This document shows positions 1 through 5,187 of a stretch of DNA of 6,483 nt, one piece after another. The first letter of the stretch is position 1, and the number at the start of each line of letters is the position of its first letter. The notes beneath the pieces were generated by a model. The model had not been told where the DNA came from, ran no database searches, and saw only the letters and a list, made by a program, of their open reading frames with translations. The position numbers and the translations under genes were made by a program. This stretch comes from JAJVID01 sp035275805 (GTDB taxonomy: Bacteria; Acidobacteriota; Blastocatellia; RBC074), in contig DATEMG010000047.1 in assembly GCA_035275805.1 (NCBI GenBank), positions 1-6,483 on the forward strand. The letters run 5' to 3'.

Positions 1-23
1 GGAGTGGAATTTCACATATTCTT

Positions 24-72
24 GCCCCCCATTCCCCATTCCCTACTCCCCACTCCCCATTCCCCATTCCCT
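24..72. repeat. Heptamer tandem array (ATTCCCC/ACTCCCC family)
   Basis: Six consecutive 7-base units are visible from 31 to 72: ATTCCCC, ATTCCCT, ACTCCCC, ACTCCCC, ATTCCCC, ATTCCCT, preceded by a C-run at 25-30. On the other strand the unit reads GGGGAAT or GGGGAGT. The same family reappears as a long hairpin at 4880-4960. Short heptameric tandem repeats of this style are known as STRRs in heterocystous cyanobacteria; calling this a related kind of element is inference. Only one arm is visible here, so an inverted partner may lie left of the window. It sits upstream of the GMC oxidoreductase gene, and no function is evident. Confidence 0.9.
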
Positions 73-92
73 TTTTGCCCCTGACTGTAATA

Positions 93-110
93 GAGTTTGC
101 GCGCAATCTC
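93..110. promoter_or_regulatory. Candidate operator: 18-base interrupted palindrome
   Basis: The segment has a perfect 10-base palindrome TTGCGCGCAA at 97-106, flanked by GAG and CTC arms at 93-95 and 108-110, with a single T/T mismatch at 96/107. It lies about 37 bases upstream of the chosen start of the GMC gene, a plausible place for a dimeric repressor or activator site. No clear -35/-10 pair is visible beside it, so the assignment rests only on symmetry and position. Confidence 0.2.
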
Positions 111-137
111 CTTTACTCCAAGATTCACACGCAAAAC

Positions 138-142
138 AGGAG
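138..142 (+). promoter_or_regulatory. Ribosome binding site deciding the GMC gene start
   Basis: AGGAG lies 5 bases before the ATG at 148 and only 2 bases before the adjacent ATG at 145. The second of the two tandem ATGs is therefore the better start. The longer reading from 97 has no such site and would add a non-conserved basic leader. Confidence 0.6.
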
Positions 143-147
143 AGATG

Positions 148-1851
148 ATGCCGAAGCAGACAATTTACGACGTAATAGTCGTCGGTTCTGGCGCGACCGG
201 GGGGTGGGCGGCGAAAGAACTGACCCAAAAAGGCCTGCGCGTGATTATGCTCGAAGCCGGCCGCAAGCTCGATCCCGCGAAAGATTTCAGAATGCTTGCC
301 TTCCCCTACGATCTAAAATACCGGAACCTGATTCCGCAGAGTGAGTTGCTCAGGAAGCGGCAGCCGATTCAATCGAAGTGTTACGCCTGCGATGAGTACG
401 CCAGTCATTTTTTCGTTGACGACGTGGACAATCCGTACACCACCGCCGAAGGCAAATCGTTCGATTGGATTCGCGGGCGGCAGATCGGCGGCCGAACTTT
501 AATGTGGGGGCGGCAGTCTTACCGCTTCAGCGACTACGAGTTCAAGGCCGCCAGCCGCGACGGGTTCGGCGTCGACTGGCCGATCAGCCATGCCGACCTC
601 GCGCCATTTTATGAACGCGTCGAGCGCTTCGTCGGCATCAGCGGGGGGACCGAGAACCTGCCGCAACTGCCCGACTCCGTCTTCCTGCCGCCTATGTCCA
701 TGACCTGCGGTGAGCGTTTGCTGAAAAACACAGTCGAGGGCCGGTGGAAAGATCGCCGCGTGATCATGGGCCGCGTCGCGATGCTGACCCGTCCCCACAA
801 TGGGCGCGCGGCCTGCCATTACTGCGGCCACTGCGAGCGCGGCTGCGACACCCATTCGTATTTCAACACGCCCGGCTCTACTCTGCCCGCCGCGATGAAA
901 ACCGGCAAGCTGACTCTGCGCTCCGACGCCGTCTGCAGCCACGTCATCGTCGACTCCAACACCGGCAAGGCCAAGGGCGTCGCCTTCATCGACCGCGTCA
1001 CGAAGAAGGCTCATGAAGTTTACGGCAAAGTGGTGGTGCTCTGCGCATCGACCGTCGAATCGACGCGGCTGCTGCTTAATTCGGCGACAAGGCAATATCC
1101 GAAGGGGCTGGCCAACAATTCATCGGGCGTGTTGGGGCAGTATCTGATGGATCACACCTACTCGGTCAGCGTCGGCGGCATAGTGCCCGCCGTGGCGAAA
1201 TACCCTTACGATCACGGCGACGGGCGCAACAACGGAATCTACATCCCGAAGTTCAGAAACGTCTTCGACAAAAACTCGAAATTCATTCGCGGCTATGGCG
1301 TCCAGTCCACGGCGGCGAAGGGAATGCACCCCACGCATATGCGCAACACTCCAGGCTTCGGCTCCGAATTCAAACGGATGGTGCGCGAAACGCCCGGCGC
1401 CCCTACCTTCTGGATGGGCGCGTTCGGCGAGATGCTGCCGCGCGCGGAAAACCACGTGTCCATCAACAAGGACCGGAAGGACGCCTGGGGAATTCCTGTC
1501 GCGCACATCGAATGCGCCTACGGCGACAACGAACGCGAAATGGCTAAAGACCAGATAGAAACGATGAAAGAAATGGTCACGGCCGCCGGCTGGGAAATTC
1601 AATACTCCAACCAGAACCTGGCCAACCCCGGGTTGTGCATTCACGAGGTCGGCACGGCCCGCATGGGCGACGACCCGAAAACTTCGGTGCTCAACAAATT
1701 CAATCAGAGCTGGGACGTGAAGAACCTCTTCGTCACCGACGGCTCATGCTTCGTCTCGCAGGGCTGCCAGAACCCCACGCTGACTATGATGGCGCTCACC
1801 GTGCGGGCTTGCGATTATATCGTCGAAGAGTTCAGGCGGGACAATATGTGA
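148..1851 (+). CDS. GMC-family FAD-dependent oxidoreductase (gluconate/glucose dehydrogenase-like large subunit)
   Basis: This 567-residue flavoenzyme probably oxidises a sugar or other primary or secondary alcohol. The N-terminus has the dinucleotide fold GSGATGG (13-19), with E36 at the end of the second strand for the FAD ribose. The GMC signature GGRTLMW follows at 114-120. A Cys cluster CHYCGHCERGC (C223, C226, C229, C233) has ferredoxin-like spacing C-x2-C-x2-C-x3-C. The C-terminal domain has HEVGTARMG with the predicted catalytic H499 and QNPTLT with the partner N542, the His/Asn pair of the family. No signal peptide is visible. Related periplasmic dehydrogenases are exported with a small Tat-type subunit and pass electrons to cytochrome c, but neither partner is in this window; they could lie upstream. 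The next gene starts 30 bases on and is probably co-transcribed. Family is certain, substrate unknown. Confidence 0.93.
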   Translation: MPKQTIYDVIVVGSGATGGWAAKELTQKGLRVIMLEAGRKLDPAKDFRMLAFPYDLKYRNLIPQSELLRKRQPIQSKCYACDEYASHFFVDDVDNPYTTAEGKSFDWIRGRQIGGRTLMWGRQSYRFSDYEFKAASRDGFGVDWPISHADLAPFYERVERFVGISGGTENLPQLPDSVFLPPMSMTCGERLLKNTVEGRWKDRRVIMGRVAMLTRPHNGRAACHYCGHCERGCDTHSYFNTPGSTLPAAMKTGKLTLRSDAVCSHVIVDSNTGKAKGVAFIDRVTKKAHEVYGKVVVLCASTVESTRLLLNSATRQYPKGLANNSSGVLGQYLMDHTYSVSVGGIVPAVAKYPYDHGDGRNNGIYIPKFRNVFDKNSKFIRGYGVQSTAAKGMHPTHMRNTPGFGSEFKRMVRETPGAPTFWMGAFGEMLPRAENHVSINKDRKDAWGIPVAHIECAYGDNEREMAKDQIETMKEMVTAAGWEIQYSNQNLANPGLCIHEVGTARMGDDPKTSVLNKFNQSWDVKNLFVTDGSCFVSQGCQNPTLTMMALTVRACDYIVEEFRRDNM

Positions 1852-1881
1852 TCCGGCGCGACAGGCGAAATAAATTGCAAA

Positions 1882-2559
1882 ATGTCAAAACAGGTCGAAT
1901 TCGGCGAAATAGATTTTGAAGCGATTGAATATCGCAACGAGTATCGCCACACAAAGGCGGTGTTCGCCTGTCTTGCTACGCAACCATATTTGTTGTGGTC
2001 TTTTCTGAAAAATTTTTTTGACAGCCTATGGTTTGCGTTGCCAGGAGTCGCCTACCTCGGCCTCTTCGTGTTCGTGATTGCATATCTCTTTATTCAATAC
2101 AGATCGCGCGTGATCATCACTGGCCAAAGCCTTCTCTTGAAGCGGCCTTTGCTCAAAGACGTTGAAATCGCCTACTGGGAGATCGGCGACGTTGAGGCAA
2201 ACGGTCTGGTGGTCAGAAAAAGTTACGACGATGATTCCTGCGCGATTGACTTGTCTAAAGCAAGACGGAGACGGCCTGAGGGGCGCAGCGGTATTTTGCA
2301 GATCTGGTCGCGCGACCGGAAGAGGAAGATCATAGTCCAACAGTCGCTGGAGAACTTCGACCGATTCTGCGATGACTTGACCGAACGATGGCGATCGGCG
2401 ATAGACCGTTATTTGGGATACGCGAAAGGGACCAGCTTGCGCCAGCCAGAACGTTATCTGAAAACGCAGGAGACGCTAAAGGCGCAGAAGGAAGAGGCGC
2501 TGTTGAAAGCGCCTCTTCCTTCTGAATTTCAAAAAACTGGCGCCGGTAAATCAGAATAG
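1882..2559 (+). CDS. Membrane protein with probable bacterial PH-like domain, function unknown
   Basis: This 225-residue protein is not one I recognise by name. Residues 1-25 are charged and 26-46 moderately hydrophobic. A clear membrane helix spans about 50-73 and is followed by an Arg. Residues 74-175 read like a small beta-rich domain: VIITGQSLLLKRPL, then VEIAYWEIGDVEANGLVV, a basic turn RKR and IIVQQSLENFDRFCDDLTERW as a closing helix. This pattern resembles the bacterial PH (DUF304-like) domains of membrane proteins, but that is inference from the pattern. The C-terminal tail (190-225) is charged and partly encoded by a perfect hairpin at 2485-2524. The ATG at 1882 is the only ATG near the upstream in-frame stop, which is the GMC stop codon itself; no strong ribosome binding site precedes it. 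The gene is visibly AT-richer than its neighbours, with an A/T run near 2009-2019. Confidence 0.75.
   Translation: MSKQVEFGEIDFEAIEYRNEYRHTKAVFACLATQPYLLWSFLKNFFDSLWFALPGVAYLGLFVFVIAYLFIQYRSRVIITGQSLLLKRPLLKDVEIAYWEIGDVEANGLVVRKSYDDDSCAIDLSKARRRRPEGRSGILQIWSRDRKRKIIVQQSLENFDRFCDDLTERWRSAIDRYLGYAKGTSLRQPERYLKTQETLKAQKEEALLKAPLPSEFQKTGAGKSE
2485..2524. repeat. Perfect 17-bp hairpin inside the coding region
   Basis: Arm 2485-2501 (CAGAAGGAAGAGGCGCT) is exactly complementary to arm 2508-2524, leaving a 6-base loop GTTGAA. It lies in the last 75 bases of the PH-like gene and encodes residues 202-215 (QKEEALLKAPLPSE). There is no T-run after it, and it lies before the stop codon, so it is not a standard terminator. 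It may be a small palindromic element inserted in frame. Its core GAAGGAAGAG resembles GAAGGAGAG in the next hairpin. Confidence 0.85.
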
Positions 2560-2585
2560 CCGACATTGGCGCTTTCGGGTTAACT

Positions 2586-2656
2586 ACAACCACCGAAGGA
2601 GAGCGTTCAGGCGCCGACTTTAGTCGGTACTCTGAACGCTCTCCTTCGGTGGTTGT
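2586..2656. repeat. Intergenic palindrome with 25-bp perfect stem
   Basis: Arm 2586-2610 is exactly complementary to arm 2632-2656. The intervening bases contain a second small inverted repeat, CCGACT at 2614-2619 and AGTCGG at 2622-2627, so the whole folds as a two-tier hairpin. It lies between the stop of the PH-like gene (2559) and the start of the dehydrogenase gene (2686). No T-run follows on either strand, so an intrinsic terminator is not supported, although a stem this stable could still stall transcription or protect an RNA end. It looks like a REP- or MITE-like mobile palindrome. Confidence 0.9.
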
Positions 2657-2674
2657 GATTTAATTCGATGCGCC

Positions 2675-2680
2675 AAAGGA
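2675..2680 (+). promoter_or_regulatory. Ribosome binding site deciding the dehydrogenase start
   Basis: AAAGGA lies 5 bases before the ATG at 2686. The alternative in-frame ATG at 2668 has only the intergenic palindrome behind it and would add six residues (MRQRIN) ahead of the usual family N-terminus. Confidence 0.55.
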
Positions 2681-2685
2681 TAAAT

Positions 2686-3717
2686 ATGCGACCACAAGTC
2701 TTTGTCACCCGACAACTCCCGCCGCCCGCGATAGACAGGCTGGCCGAGGTCTGTGATTATCACGTCGGAGTCGAACGCGGCGTGTTGGATCGCGACTCTT
2801 TGCTGGCGGGCGTGCGCGAGGCCGACGGGCTGGTCTGTCTGTTGACGGACGCGGTTGACCGCGAAGTGATCGAGGCGGGGACGAGGCTTCGAGTGATCGC
2901 CAACGTCGCGGTCGGGTACAACAACATTGACGTGGCGGCGGCGCGCGCGCGAGGCGTTTACGTGACCAACACGCCTGACGTGTTGACCGAGGCGACGGCT
3001 AATTTGACCTGGGCTTTGATCCTGGCCGTGACACGCCGGATCGTCGAAGCTGACGCCTTTACGCGGGCGGGCAAATTCACGGGCTGGGATTTCGACATGA
3101 TGATGGGCAGCGGGATCACCGGCAAGACGCTCGGCGTGGTCGGTTACGGACGTATCGGGCGGGCGGTGGCCCGCCGCGCGACCGGGTTCGGAATGCAGGT
3201 GGTCTATTGCGGCCGCGACGACGTGGCTTTTCGCGACGACCCACACCACAACTCGATCATGCTCGCACGACAGGGCCATACAAGCCCGCTCAGCCAGAGC
3301 GCGCGCCTTGACGGGCTTGCGGCCCGTCGCGTCTCTTTCTATCAACTGCTCGAAATGGCGGACATCGTCACGCTGCACGTCCCCTTGGCCGCGGCCACGC
3401 GTCATCTGATTGACCGCGGCGCGTTCGCGCGAATGAAGCCGACAGCTTACCTGATCAATACCTCGCGCGGCCCCGTCGTCGATGAAGCCGCGCTGGTCGG
3501 CGCCTTGCGGGAGCGGCGGATCGCGGGAGCGGGCCTCGATGTTTACGAACGTGAGCCTGAGATCAGCCCCCCGCTGCTGGAGATGAGCAACCTCGTGCTG
3601 CTGCCCCACATCGGCAGCGCCACGCTGGAAACCCGAACGGCAATGGCGATGCTTGCGGTTGAAAATGCGATTGACGTTCTGTCAGGCCGCGCGCCACGAA
3701 GCGAGATCAGGCTTTGA
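2686..3717 (+). CDS. D-2-hydroxyacid dehydrogenase, glyoxylate/hydroxypyruvate reductase type
   Basis: This 343-residue cytoplasmic enzyme should reduce glyoxylate or hydroxypyruvate to glycolate or D-glycerate with NAD(P)H. An N-terminal substrate domain (VFVTRQLPPPAIDRL) has the VGYNNID loop near 82-88. The nucleotide fold GYGRIG is at 153-158. The second strand ends in CGR (R177) where NAD-preferring enzymes carry an acidic residue; human GRHPR, which uses NADPH, has a similar TGR, so NADPH preference is inferred. The predicted catalytic triad is R261 (NTSRG), E290 (DVYEREP) and H308 (LLPHIGSAT). The C-terminus RAPRSEIRL matches the GRHPR-like tail. Compared with that family there are about 24 extra residues at 178-216, between the cofactor Arg and FYQLLEMADIV. 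The gene stands alone behind a 25-bp palindrome, and a 266-base gap follows. Confidence 0.92.
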   Translation: MRPQVFVTRQLPPPAIDRLAEVCDYHVGVERGVLDRDSLLAGVREADGLVCLLTDAVDREVIEAGTRLRVIANVAVGYNNIDVAAARARGVYVTNTPDVLTEATANLTWALILAVTRRIVEADAFTRAGKFTGWDFDMMMGSGITGKTLGVVGYGRIGRAVARRATGFGMQVVYCGRDDVAFRDDPHHNSIMLARQGHTSPLSQSARLDGLAARRVSFYQLLEMADIVTLHVPLAAATRHLIDRGAFARMKPTAYLINTSRGPVVDEAALVGALRERRIAGAGLDVYEREPEISPPLLEMSNLVLLPHIGSATLETRTAMAMLAVENAIDVLSGRAPRSEIRL

Positions 3718-3970
3718 ATATGTTCCACTCTCGGTCATTCCGCGCCCGCTTCTGTAGTCTTTCCTATCAATTTATTTCCAGACCTGTCGCATAGCTTTTC
3801 CGGCGATACCGCTAAAACACTTAAGCGCGACAATTTGAGACCTTAGCCTCGGCGCCGGCCTGAGGGTATGCCGTTTGCCTATTTCCGATTGCCCGGCTGA
3901 ACCCACATTGAATCCTAACCCCTTGCATTTTCGACGTGTCACCCACAGCCACGTCATTTTCCCATCCTTT

Positions 3971-3976
3971 AGGAGG
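3971..3976 (+). promoter_or_regulatory. Strong ribosome binding site of the secreted-protein gene
   Basis: AGGAGG lies 7 bases before the ATG at 3984. It fixes the start there rather than at the in-frame ATG at 3936, because the protein from 3984 begins directly with a signal peptide. In the preceding gap (3718-3970) I see no gene, repeat or convincing promoter. Confidence 0.85.
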
Positions 3977-3983
3977 AAGCTTA

Positions 3984-4847
3984 ATGAAACGACTTGTATT
4001 GCTTTTTGCCGTAACCGTGGTGGTCAGCTCTTCAGCCCTGGCTCAAGGATCCGCCAGGGGCGCCGCATCGGCGCGAGGCGGCGCAAAGGCCGAAGCGCAG
4101 AACGCCAACCAGGCGGTCGTTCTGGATTCAGGGGCTCAGTTGAGCGCGGAATTGATCTCCACGCTCGAGGCCGGGAAGGCCAAACCCGGCGACGAGTTCA
4201 AAATGCGAACGCTCAAACCCCTGATTGTCGGCGGGAAAGAGGTGATCGCCAAAGGTTCAGCGCTAACCGGCCACGTTGTCGAATCTGCCAAGGCGCAAGG
4301 CAAAGAAGGAGCCTCGCGGTTGCAACTCCAATTCGATCAACTGCGGAATAAGAATTTGACGATGCCCTTCTCTGCGACGATTGAGCAGATCACGCAAGTC
4401 TCCGTCAACACTCAGAGTCAGATCGATGACCTGGGCGCGTCCTCGGGGGCTAGTGGGGGAGTTGGCGCCAATGCAGGCGGCGCTGCCGGGTCGAGAACGT
4501 CCACCTCCGGCGGGGCGGGTGGCGGGTTGCTCGGCGGCGTCACCGGAACCGTGAACAACACGGTTGGTGGAGTAGTGGGAGCGACGACCGGCGCGGTCGG
4601 CGGAGTGGTGGATGCGACGGGTCAAGTGACGGGTCAAGTGACAGGCCAGGTGATTGCGACCGCGAATGGCGCGACTGCGAACGCCAAAGGACTGATCGCC
4701 ATAACTTCGACCTCCAGCGCAGAAGCCGGCGGTAATTCGACCTTGTCACTCACGGGCAAGAATCTGAAGGTCGAGAAGGGCGCCGTCTTCCTGTTGCGCA
4801 CGGATAAATCCCTGAATCTCGCCACAGACCAAACGCCTAAGCAGTAG
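3984..4847 (+). CDS. Secreted Gly/Ala/Val-rich protein with N-terminal conserved domain, function unknown
   Basis: This is a 287-residue exported protein. Residues 1-20 are a typical Sec signal (MKR, hydrophobic core, then SSALA before Q21). Residues 44-136 form a conserved-looking domain: VVLDSGAQLSAELISTLEAG, AKPGDEFKMRTLKPLIVGG, EVIAKGSALTGHVVES, then RLQLQFDQLRNKN. The pattern of a tunable threshold, 'kPGD', and 'viaKGS.l.G.V' is one I associate with secreted Acidobacteria proteins that lack an assigned role. Residues 150-240 are low-complexity, rich in Gly, Ala, Val and Thr, with GQVT repeats at 213-224. The C-terminus (250-280, STLSLTGKNLKVEKGAVFLLRTDKSLNLA) looks folded again. It may be periplasmic or surface-attached; there is no lipobox or LPXTG motif. 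No operon partner is evident. Export is well supported, function is not. Confidence 0.85.
   Translation: MKRLVLLFAVTVVVSSSALAQGSARGAASARGGAKAEAQNANQAVVLDSGAQLSAELISTLEAGKAKPGDEFKMRTLKPLIVGGKEVIAKGSALTGHVVESAKAQGKEGASRLQLQFDQLRNKNLTMPFSATIEQITQVSVNTQSQIDDLGASSGASGGVGANAGGAAGSRTSTSGGAGGGLLGGVTGTVNNTVGGVVGATTGAVGGVVDATGQVTGQVTGQVIATANGATANAKGLIAITSTSSAEAGGNSTLSLTGKNLKVEKGAVFLLRTDKSLNLATDQTPKQ
4620..4655 (+). repeat. Three 12-base tandem repeats in coding sequence
   Basis: GGTCAAGTGACG (4620-4631), GGTCAAGTGACA (4632-4643) and the diverged GGCCAGGTGATT (4644-4655) encode GQVT, GQVT, GQVI. The unit is a multiple of 3, so copy-number change would keep the frame and only lengthen the low-complexity segment. 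Confidence 0.85.
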
Positions 4848-4866
4848 ATCGAGGATCCTCGGATCG
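4848..4866. repeat. Fragment of the GAGGATC repeat family
   Basis: Immediately after the TAG stop of the secreted-protein gene, GATC is followed by GAGGATC and then CTCGGATC. This includes a perfect 12-base palindrome CGAGGATCCTCG at 4850-4861. The unit matches the heptamer of the long element at 6092-6215, so this may be a collapsed copy of that element with almost no spacer. It is short enough that chance similarity is possible. Confidence 0.4.
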
Positions 4867-4879
4867 CCGATTGAAGGCG

Positions 4880-4960
4880 GGGAATAGGGAGTGGGGAGTG
4901 GGGAGTGGGGATAAGAAATGGCGCATTATCCCCACTCCCTATTCCCCACTCCTTATTCCC
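4880..4960 (+). repeat. Heptamer inverted repeat forming a 35-bp hairpin (GGGGAGT family)
   Basis: Left arm 4880-4914 consists of GGGGAAT, AGGGAGT and GGGGAGT heptamers and ends in GGGGATAA. Right arm 4926-4960 is its partner. Position by position, 32 of 35 pairs are Watson-Crick and the other three (4900/4940, 4898/4942, 4887/4953) are G-T, which pair as G-U in a + strand RNA. The loop is 11 bases (4915-4925). No T-run follows, so it is not a canonical terminator. It shares its unit with the array at 24-72. It sits between the secreted-protein gene and the lipid kinase gene. Confidence 0.92.
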
Positions 4961-5098
4961 TTCCTCCCGCATTCCGCAATCTTCAGCCTCCGGCTTTGTT
5001 TTCACGCCGGCCGCCGCCGGGTAAACTTAACTACTGTCAGACGAATCTTGCCACGCGCGCGATTAATTTGCGGGCATTTCCGCAATCTGGCGACGTAA

Positions 5099-5185
5099 AT
5101 GTCTGATTCTAAACGCGTTTACTTTATATTGGCGGCTGGCGCCTTGTTTGCGATGGTCAAGAAACTGAGAAGCGAGAGATTTTAA
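5099..5185 (+). CDS. Candidate 28-residue single-span membrane micro-ORF
   Basis: A short reading frame starts with the ATG directly after an in-frame TAA (5096-5098) and encodes MSDSKRVYFILAAGALFAMV followed by KKLRSERF. Residues 7-20 are hydrophobic and the tail is strongly basic, consistent with a single membrane span with a cytoplasmic C-terminus by the positive-inside rule. Its TAA ends 2 bases before the ATG of the lipid kinase gene, so translational coupling is plausible; the kinase has only a weak ribosome binding site of its own (GAGAG at 5174-5178). No good ribosome binding site precedes the micro-ORF, which lowers confidence. I know of no named family; it could be a chance frame. 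Confidence 0.4.
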   Translation: MSDSKRVYFILAAGALFAMVKKLRSERF

Positions 5186-5187
5186 AG

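Noticed and set aside
24..72. CRISPR-like array
   Set aside because: The units are 7 bases with no spacers, and no cas genes are in view. It is a simple tandem array.
97..147. Longer N-terminus for the GMC protein starting at 97
   Set aside because: It lacks a ribosome binding site, overlaps the symmetric site at 93-110 and adds a basic non-family leader, while AGGAG precedes the ATG at 148.
499..1644. Minus-strand frames of 198 and 174 codons within the GMC gene
   Set aside because: They lie wholly opposite a gene with intact family motifs, lack ribosome binding sites and have shadow-like composition.
2586..2656. Intrinsic terminator
   Set aside because: Despite the stable stem, neither strand has a T-run after the hairpin. 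The following bases are GATTTAATTC on the + strand.
2620..3609. Long minus-strand open frame of 329 codons opposite the dehydrogenase gene
   Set aside because: The + strand frame has the complete motif set of a D-2-hydroxyacid dehydrogenase. The minus frame gives an Arg/His-rich protein with no recognisable motif and is a GC-rich shadow.
3718..3983. Possible small RNA or promoter in the 266-base gap
   Set aside because: No convincing -35/-10 pair, strong hairpin or repeat could be found by eye. Only a weak CCTC/GAGG stem near 3846-3864 was seen.
4871..5106. Open frames of 62-75 codons (such as 4871-5098) across the GGGGAGT hairpin
   Set aside because: Their peptides are translated heptamer repeat (REWGVGSGD, PHSLFPTPYS). 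Repeats of this type are stop-free and give spurious frames.
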